From JALQUL01 sp964556425 (lineage in GTDB: Bacteria; Pseudomonadota; Gammaproteobacteria; Burkholderiales; Burkholderiaceae_C): 38,266 bases of DNA. Below, piece after piece: positions 32,545 to 38,266 of this stretch (position 1 is the stretch's first letter; every line of letters begins with the position of its first letter). Position numbers and translations under genes: made by a program. Under the pieces are notes generated by a model that saw only the letters and a list, made by a program, of their open reading frames with translations, was not told the origin of the DNA and did no database searches. The stretch is from the NCBI GenBank assembly GCA_964556425.1, contig CAZKWC010000028.1, forward strand, positions 1 to 38,266, read 5' to 3'.

Positions 32545-33564
32545 TCAGTTATTGATTGCCAAACCGGCTGCATGCGCTTGTTGGTCGGCATGATAACTAG
32601 AGCGCACCATCGCGCCTACTGCGGCATGAGTAAAGCCCATCTCGTAGGCTTTTGCTTCAAACATTTTAAAGGTGTCGGGGTGAACATAACGTTTAACTGT
32701 TATGTGCGCACTGGACGGTGCTAAATATTGGCCAATGGTTAACATGTCAATGTTGTGGGCACGCATATCTGCCATGACCTGTAAAACTTCCTCATCAGTT
32801 TCGCCAAGCCCCACCATAATGCCACTTTTTGTAGGAACATTGGGATGGAGTTCTTTAAATTTTTTAAGTAAATTTAAAGAGAATTGATAGTCAGATCCTG
32901 GCCTTGCTTCTTTGTATAGACGAGGTGCTGTTTCTAGATTGTGGTTCATGACGTCAGGCGGAGCCGCTTTTAAAATCTCTAGCGCTCGGTCATCACGGCC
33001 ACGAAAATCGGGTACTAAGACTTCGATTTGTGTTTGAGGCGATACCGCTCTAATTTCATTAATACACGCAGCAAAATGTGCCGCACCACCATCGCGTAGG
33101 TCGTCACGGTCAACGCTGGTAATAACCACATAATTGAGTTTTAAGGCTGCAATTGTTTTAGCTAAGTTAACCGGTTCTTGAGCATCAAGTGGGTCGGGGC
33201 GACCATGGCCAACATCGCAAAATGGGCAACGCCTGGTACATTTGTCACCCATAATCATAAAGGTAGCCGTACCCTTTCCAAAACACTCGCCAATGTTAGG
33301 GCAAGAGGCTTCTTCGCATACGGTAACTAAATTATTGCTACGTAAAATATCTTTGATTTCGTAAAAACGAGTGCTAGGTGAGCCTGCCTTTACACGAATC
33401 CAATCGGGTTTTTTAAGCAGTTCGGTTTGTACCACTTTAACTGGAATACGTGATAACTTGGCGCCTGCTTTTTGTTTGGCACTTGCGTCGTAATTTTCGG
33501 CACTTTGAGATTCACGAATGGCAGGGCGAAGTGTAGAGGGTGTGTTTTGGTCTGATTGGCTCAT
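32545..33564 (-). CDS. lipA: Lipoyl synthase
   Basis: LipA inserts two sulfurs into octanoyl groups bound to lipoyl domains, making the lipoyl cofactor. The 339-residue radical-SAM enzyme carries the auxiliary-cluster cysteines Cys83, Cys88 and Cys94 (CEEASCPNIGEC), the radical-SAM CxxxCxxC at Cys109, Cys113 and Cys116 (CTRRCPFC), and the terminal RSSYHA motif whose Ser ligates the auxiliary cluster. A longer Ser/Ala-rich N-terminus (about residues 1-50) is common in betaproteobacteria. lipB is separated from it by a Sel1-repeat gene. Confidence 0.96.
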   Translation of the reverse strand: MSQSDQNTPSTLRPAIRESQSAENYDASAKQKAGAKLSRIPVKVVQTELLKKPDWIRVKAGSPSTRFYEIKDILRSNNLVTVCEEASCPNIGECFGKGTATFMIMGDKCTRRCPFCDVGHGRPDPLDAQEPVNLAKTIAALKLNYVVITSVDRDDLRDGGAAHFAACINEIRAVSPQTQIEVLVPDFRGRDDRALEILKAAPPDVMNHNLETAPRLYKEARPGSDYQFSLNLLKKFKELHPNVPTKSGIMVGLGETDEEVLQVMADMRAHNIDMLTIGQYLAPSSAHITVKRYVHPDTFKMFEAKAYEMGFTHAAVGAMVRSSYHADQQAHAAGLAINN

Positions 33565-33680
33565 GGCTTGGTAGCACCAAAAATAATGATGCTTAAAATA
33601 AATGAAGGCAAAAGCATGCCTGACCTTGATATTTTAACAAAACTAGAATTAATAAGGTAAAAAGGACTTTTTACACGCAA

Positions 33681-34664
33681 TTAATTACTGGCTTTATTTT
33701 TTTCTAGGTGTTTTTTGGCTAATTCATTGCCATTTTTGGCTGCTTTCAGCATCCATTCGTTAGATAGGGTTAAGTTTTGGGCCACGCCAATACCATTTTC
33801 GTACATATAAGCCACACTAAACTGACCTTTTGCATCTCCTAATTGAGCCGCTTTTTCGTAAAGAGCAAAGGCCTGCTTATTTTGTGCATCGTCTTTATTA
33901 GGCACTAATAAAAGGTCGGCTAAATTAGTCATGGCAATTAAATCATTTTTACTAGCTGCTTTTTCATACCAATAAAAAGCTTCTTGTACGTTTTCATCCG
34001 AGGCAGATTTTTTAGTTCTAAACAATAAACTAGCTAAATTAGTTTGCGATTTGACATAACCTTGTTGAGCCGATTTGGAATACCACAAGCGAGCTTGGGC
34101 ATCATCTTTGGGTACCATAATGCCATATTCATAATGAATACCCATATCAAACTGAGCTGCTGCAATGCCGCCAAAGGCCGATTTTCTCACCCAGAAAAAC
34201 CCCTTTACAGGGTCTTTTGGCGTACCCAAACCATTGGTGTAGAGCTGGCCTAACTGGTACTGGGCTGTTGCATCGCCTTGTTCGGCTGCTTTAGTCATCC
34301 AGCCAAATCCGGTCTCGTTGTTTTTAGTTACGGCAACGCCTTTGAAATAAGCGTTGGCAAGACTAAATTGACCTGCAGCATCTCCGGCATTAGCTGCTTT
34401 TAAATACCATTCAAAAGCGGTTTTTTCGTTAGCACTAACACCTAAGCCTCGCTCATACATGTAACCCACTTGGTACATCGCAAAGGGTTGTTCTTCTTTG
34501 GCCATTTTTTTAAAGAGCTCTAAAGATTTCCCATAATTTTTAGCTTTAAAAAATTGGAGGGCGTCTTTGTAGTCGGTGTTGTTATCGGAGTCAAGATCAG
34601 TTTGTGCAAAACTAGTGCTAAACGATGCAAATAGCAGTATGACGAATAAAAATTTCTTAAGCAT
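33681..34664 (-). CDS. Secreted Sel1-repeat (TPR-like) protein
   Basis: This 327-residue protein has a signal peptide (MLKKFLFVILLFASFSTSFAQ) and then about seven Sel1-like repeats of 36 residues, such as AMYQVGYMYERGLGV, AAGQFSLANAYFKG, ATAQYQLGQLYTNGLG and KGQFSVAYMYENGIGV. The fifth and sixth repeats are weaker. Sel1 proteins act as adaptor scaffolds, so it is probably a periplasmic or envelope interaction protein. It lies between lipB and lipA on the same strand and may be cotranscribed with them; a link to lipoylation is not evident. Confidence 0.9.
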   Translation of the reverse strand: MLKKFLFVILLFASFSTSFAQTDLDSDNNTDYKDALQFFKAKNYGKSLELFKKMAKEEQPFAMYQVGYMYERGLGVSANEKTAFEWYLKAANAGDAAGQFSLANAYFKGVAVTKNNETGFGWMTKAAEQGDATAQYQLGQLYTNGLGTPKDPVKGFFWVRKSAFGGIAAAQFDMGIHYEYGIMVPKDDAQARLWYSKSAQQGYVKSQTNLASLLFRTKKSASDENVQEAFYWYEKAASKNDLIAMTNLADLLLVPNKDDAQNKQAFALYEKAAQLGDAKGQFSVAYMYENGIGVAQNLTLSNEWMLKAAKNGNELAKKHLEKNKASN

Positions 34665-34759
34665 TTCTATTGACGTATAAACGCCTTAATGGATGTATTT
34701 AACAGTATAAGTTATAAAAATGAATTAAGAAACCCTAGCAAAAAGGCCAATGAAGGTCT

Positions 34760-34777
34760 AAAAACCAGTTTCACTGG
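34760..34777 (-). terminator. Weak terminator-like hairpin after lipB
   Basis: CCAGT pairs with ACTGG over a 3-nt loop, followed by five T on the minus strand, about 160 nt beyond the lipB stop. The stem is only 5 bp, so termination may be partial. Confidence 0.35.
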
Positions 34778-34797
34778 CTAATAAAGATGTTTTTAAG

Positions 34798-34846
34798 ACT
34801 TAAGTAATTCGTCCCCCGTAGTCGTTGCTACGGGTAAATCACTTAA
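34798..34846. repeat. Nested inverted repeat between lipB and the Sel1 gene
   Basis: The core CCCGTAG/CTACGGG has a 6-nt loop and is enclosed by TTAAGTAATT against AATCACTTAA (nine of ten paired). There is no coding frame and no adjacent U-run. It may be a small palindromic repeat element or an RNA structure. Confidence 0.4.
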
Positions 34847-34934
34847 AAATAAGGGAGTTGAAAGAAGTAGGCTGGGGGTGCCCCACTTTTTATTCACCAC
34901 AAAGAGGCCAATAGGTGAAAGGGGGTTTAAAAAA

Positions 34935-35741
34935 TTAGGCTTGTAAGTAGGCACTTAATTTTTGTGCCAGCACACTAGAAACTTCTTGCCATGAGGCTTG
35001 TACGCCACAATATTTCATGTCAACTGTTTCTAAACCCTGGTAGCCACAAGGATTAATTTTTAAAAAGGCAGATAAATCCATATCCACATTAAGCGATAAG
35101 CCATGATAGGTACAGTTTTTACTGACTTTAATTCCTAAAGCTGCAATTTTGCCAAGACCTGTAAAGTCGGGGTTTATGTTTTTGGGGCCTGCCGCTAACT
35201 CTGTATTTGAGCTGGGGGCTGAACCTGCGAATTGAGGTTTATTTGGCAATATGGCATGACTAAATGGATCATTGAGTCGAATATAAATGCCAGGTGCACC
35301 GGCCACCCTATGACCGACAATCCCCCAAACAGCAAGGGTTTGAATAGCGGCTTCTTCGAGGCGGTACACATATTCTTTTACAAAATAGCCTGCGCGTTTT
35401 AAATCAATGAGTGGATAGGCCACCACCTGACCTAGCCCATGGTAGGTCACTTGACCGCCCCTATTGGTAGCAATGACTGGCACACCACCTGGGTCGATTA
35501 AATGCTCGGCTTTACCTGCCAAGCCTTGGGTATAAACAGGGCTGTGTTCACACATCCAAAGTTCATTGGGGGTGTTGGCGTCGCGTTCTTGGGTGAACTG
35601 CACCATGGCATTGAACACCGCCTCATAAGGCTGAGGGCCTAACACAGTAATGATGAGTGAATTAGCTGACGCAGAGGCTTGGGTAGGGTGAGAGGGCTGC
35701 ACGGGCAGTGCAGGCTGTGCTGGCAAAGTTTTTGGGCTCAT
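34935..35741 (-). CDS. lipB: Octanoyl-[acyl carrier protein]:protein N-octanoyltransferase
   Basis: LipB moves the octanoyl group from ACP to lipoyl domains, the step before LipA. The 268-residue protein has RGGQVTYHGLGQVVAYPLIDL (about 94-114), Lys198 (GKIAALGI) and the nucleophile Cys232 (INPCGYQGLET), spaced as in E. coli. It is longer than usual (about 210-220): a Pro/Gln/Ser-rich N-terminus and an insertion of roughly 35 residues (about 155-196) just before the catalytic Lys segment. The ATG overlaps the preceding gene's TGA (ATGA), so the two are translationally coupled. Confidence 0.95.
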   Translation of the reverse strand: MSPKTLPAQPALPVQPSHPTQASASANSLIITVLGPQPYEAVFNAMVQFTQERDANTPNELWMCEHSPVYTQGLAGKAEHLIDPGGVPVIATNRGGQVTYHGLGQVVAYPLIDLKRAGYFVKEYVYRLEEAAIQTLAVWGIVGHRVAGAPGIYIRLNDPFSHAILPNKPQFAGSAPSSNTELAAGPKNINPDFTGLGKIAALGIKVSKNCTYHGLSLNVDMDLSAFLKINPCGYQGLETVDMKYCGVQASWQEVSSVLAQKLSAYLQA

Positions 35742-38119
35742 TTAACACCATTTTTGAGGAGGCTGTTTTTATTGGGTCCCGCTATTGTAATAATTAGTTG
35801 CTGGCGTATGGCCTCTTTAATATCAACAGGAACAGTGGTAGTGTTAGTGAGTAATTTTTCTAATAAAAATGCTGGGCTATAGTTAATATTGAGTACTTGT
35901 TCTTCGATATAAAAATCTTCTTTTAATAATTCATTTTTTGGATACTGGGGGTTTAACAAAACCTGATAGGCCACTCGTAAATTTTTGTCTTTTCTAAGAC
36001 GTGTAAGGTCTTCAACCGATGTCTGATGATTAACTGCTGCTATTTTTCTAAGCTCTGTGGATTTTGCTTGTGACAAGGCCTTCCAAAAAGAAGCCGCTTG
36101 TTGATTTTTAACAGTAGGCCATTCTTTTTGAAACAATGGCATGTCTAGTATTAACTGCTTGACACTGGCTTCATTAGCGTAATTTTGATATTTTAAATTA
36201 GCACTCATTTCCGCTTTTAACAAAGTATTTTTTGCATTAATGAGTTGTTCTATTTCCATTTCAGAAAGACCAAAAATAGAGGGTGTATTGAGACAAAACT
36301 CTGGGCTATTTTCAATTGAAGCACAAAACTCGATAATGCTGGCACGCACTTTTTTATCCACATTTGGATTGGTCACAAGGTTGTCAAGAATTTCAAATTG
36401 TGTAGCCCATTCTTTCTCGGGGTTGGTGCTTTTTGCCAATTTTTGCAGGTTAGGTATTTCGGCGACTAATTGTGTTTGAATTTTGATCGGCAAAGCTGGG
36501 TTAGAAGCTAATTCGGCCTTTACTGGATTCTTTTTTTCTTGGCTTAATTGTTCTAATAATTCTTGGTTATTAGTGCTTGCAGCTAACTCTTGATTTAATA
36601 ATTCAAGGTCTTCAGGATTTAAATCTTTCGCAATGGTAATTTGGTCTTTTCTTGGCAAACCACTTAGAGCCAGAATTTTTAAATAAGCTACTTTGGTGGT
36701 ATCTGCAAAATTACCTAATAAATATAAGCGCTCTTTAGGAGTGGTTTTTTTAAACCCTAATAGCTGACTTGGGGTAAGTAAATTTCTTAGGGCGGCTTCT
36801 TGAATCACTAAACCTTCGTCGTCGTCGGTTGCTTCATCTTCTAACAAGGTTTCGTAGTCAGCTACCGTAAAATTAATATTGTTTCTAATAAGGGCTAGTT
36901 TTACCTCTGTATTGACATGAGTTAAATTATTTTGAATCACGTTGGGGCTCATTACCTGACCGCTATAAACCTCTAACAATGATTGCCGCACCTCATCATT
37001 AGGGTCGTTGGCTAGTTGTTCAATTTGGGCAGGACTTAACTGATAAGAAAGTGTTGCCGCATAACGGTCAGTTTCCTTTTTACTATTCACCAAAGTAGCT
37101 AAATAAGCAGTAGGAAAATTTTTATGTTCGGTTGTGTAATTGGCCAGGGACAGGCTTGATTGTGCAATTTTCACCAGCATATCAGCTGGAGTAATTTTAT
37201 TTAATGCCAAGCGAATTAAAACTGTATCTACTTGCGTATTGAACAAATTATTTTGCGCTTCTAAAGATAAATCGTCTCTGGAGGCAAGAGCAGCCGCAAC
37301 CAATGTATCTAGGTTTTTTAATCCGGACATTTGGGTGATTTGTGCTACTGTGGTGGCTTGGCTAAGGGCTTTTTTATAGTCTGAAACAAGGCTTTCAGCA
37401 GCAGGTTCTGATCGAAATAATTCGGCTTCATAATCAGCCAAAATAAATTTCACTTCAGATAATGCGGGTGGTATATTAATTTCAATTTGGTCTTCATTGA
37501 TAGGAAACTGCGTATTTTCAAATTCTTCATCAAAGACAAACAAATCTGGATTGAGGGAGCGGTAAAGTGCATCATAGTCACCTTGATGATTATCAATTTT
37601 GATTTCGACTTTTAAATCTTTAATACTGACATTACTTTTATAGTTAATAAAGGCCTTGGCTTCTAGCTGCCCATCCACTTTAAAATTATTATTTTCAGAG
37701 GCATAAACCATGCCTTCCGCTACTACATTGCCTTGAACATGAAGGCTAGAGTCGGCTAAGATATTATTGGCATTGAGTTGGCCTAAAACAATCAGTTTGG
37801 CATCATCAACCGAAAAATAATTGCCACTAATCGTGAGGTTGCCTTCATAAATAATATTCTCATCATTTTCAAAGTCACCATCAATAGTATGATTACCTTT
37901 TTTTATACGCCAATTGCTACTCTCTTCAATTGATTTTTTTAAGGCGGGGTTTTTTACTTTTACTTTGTTAATAATGGCTTGTACTAGAGCGTAATTAGCG
38001 ACACCTTGTGGGGGACTAATGACTTTAGTTGCATTTTGCGAAATTGCTGCTAAAGGAAAGCTCAGTAAAGCAAGGCAGCTAATGGTGGCCAATACGTGCT
38101 TAGAAAAAAGTGAATTCAT
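35738..38119 (-). CDS. Exported solenoid protein: bactofilin-like beta-domain plus HEAT/LRV-like repeats
   Basis: This protein of about 793 residues has a signal peptide (SKHVLATISCLALLSFPLAAIS). Residues of about 50-190 show a beta-solenoid pattern of repeated V/I-x-G-x-L turns (IYEGNLTISG, LIVLGQLNANNI, LHVQGNVVAEG, FKVDGQLEAKAF), like polymer-forming/bactofilin-type domains. The remaining 550 residues or so are helical and resemble leucine-rich-variant/HEAT repeats (PNDEVRQSLLEVYSG, VNTEVKLALIRNN, LASNPALPIKIQTQLVAE). I cannot assign a function. The ATG at 38117-38119 is used; an 8-codon in-frame extension is unlikely. The stop overlaps the lipB ATG. Confidence 0.75.
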   Translation of the reverse strand: MNSLFSKHVLATISCLALLSFPLAAISQNATKVISPPQGVANYALVQAIINKVKVKNPALKKSIEESSNWRIKKGNHTIDGDFENDENIIYEGNLTISGNYFSVDDAKLIVLGQLNANNILADSSLHVQGNVVAEGMVYASENNNFKVDGQLEAKAFINYKSNVSIKDLKVEIKIDNHQGDYDALYRSLNPDLFVFDEEFENTQFPINEDQIEINIPPALSEVKFILADYEAELFRSEPAAESLVSDYKKALSQATTVAQITQMSGLKNLDTLVAAALASRDDLSLEAQNNLFNTQVDTVLIRLALNKITPADMLVKIAQSSLSLANYTTEHKNFPTAYLATLVNSKKETDRYAATLSYQLSPAQIEQLANDPNDEVRQSLLEVYSGQVMSPNVIQNNLTHVNTEVKLALIRNNINFTVADYETLLEDEATDDDEGLVIQEAALRNLLTPSQLLGFKKTTPKERLYLLGNFADTTKVAYLKILALSGLPRKDQITIAKDLNPEDLELLNQELAASTNNQELLEQLSQEKKNPVKAELASNPALPIKIQTQLVAEIPNLQKLAKSTNPEKEWATQFEILDNLVTNPNVDKKVRASIIEFCASIENSPEFCLNTPSIFGLSEMEIEQLINAKNTLLKAEMSANLKYQNYANEASVKQLILDMPLFQKEWPTVKNQQAASFWKALSQAKSTELRKIAAVNHQTSVEDLTRLRKDKNLRVAYQVLLNPQYPKNELLKEDFYIEEQVLNINYSPAFLLEKLLTNTTTVPVDIKEAIRQQLIITIAGPNKNSLLKNGVK

Positions 38120-38266
38120 AAAATAGGCCAAAACAAAAATCAAACAAGATGGAGTTCTGTAAACTGTAACACTAGTTGAGCTGAGATTGAGTTGTGGATT
38201 TGATTATGCAGAGCTTCTTTTAAAAAATGGCTGTTTTGAGAGAGTTTGAAAACAATTTTAAGAGGA

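Overview
The window reads as chromosomal DNA of a low-G+C betaproteobacterium, most likely a Burkholderiales member. The thiolase is very close to Cupriavidus-type BktB as I remember that sequence. Several neighbourhoods are classic proteobacterial or betaproteobacterial synteny: suhB next to trmJ-cysE, darP-mogA divergent from pmbA, rpsU-yqeY, and lipB/lipA. Base composition is AT-rich for the order. No tRNA, rRNA, CRISPR array, transposase, integrase or phage structural gene was seen. Family and species cannot be fixed from this window.

Layout. 1-2.2 kb: a small lipoprotein, a LysR regulator, and an 860-bp gene-poor stretch with a LysR-type box, an orphan terminator-like hairpin and a possible small RNA or peptide. 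2.2-4.9 kb: bktB thiolase, a DUF465/YdcH protein and uppP, whose GTG start lies inside a stem. 4.9-7.8 kb: an alpha/beta hydrolase with an ABM-domain protein, then a winged-helix/Fic fusion with a degenerate Fic motif and a 31-bp palindrome in its promoter region. 7.9-11.5 kb: mutS overlapping (ATGA) a proteasome-like Anbu peptidase. 11.6-15.2 kb: a SuhB homologue lacking two metal-ligand aspartates, a small potassium-channel-like protein, and trmJ-cysE. 15.3-20.3 kb: mogA-darP divergent from pmbA, yqeY and rpsU, and a YhiN-type flavoprotein. 20.4-23.1 kb: a GC-rich REP-like element, a lipoprotein, and an intact hipBA toxin-antitoxin operon with three regularly spaced operators. 23.1-27.4 kb: ybiB, tsaD and an OafA-type acyltransferase. 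27.4-32.3 kb: two tandem paralogous autotransporters. 32.5-38.1 kb: a minus-strand cluster running from an exported beta-solenoid/alpha-solenoid protein, translationally coupled to lipB, through a secreted Sel1-repeat protein to lipA.

How the genes work together. Most of the window is housekeeping: mismatch repair, tRNA t6A and 2'-O-methyl modification, ribosome assembly, undecaprenyl phosphate recycling, cysteine, molybdopterin and lipoate synthesis. Accessory material is limited to the Fic-like gene, hipBA, the acyltransferase and the autotransporters, the last two acting at the cell envelope. No complete new system is proven here. The best leads are the SuhB homologue with an eroded metal site behind an attenuator-like hairpin, the Fic-like/palindrome locus, the mutS-anbu coupling without the usual Anbu partners, the structure over the uppP start, and the exported solenoid protein fused to the lipB operon.
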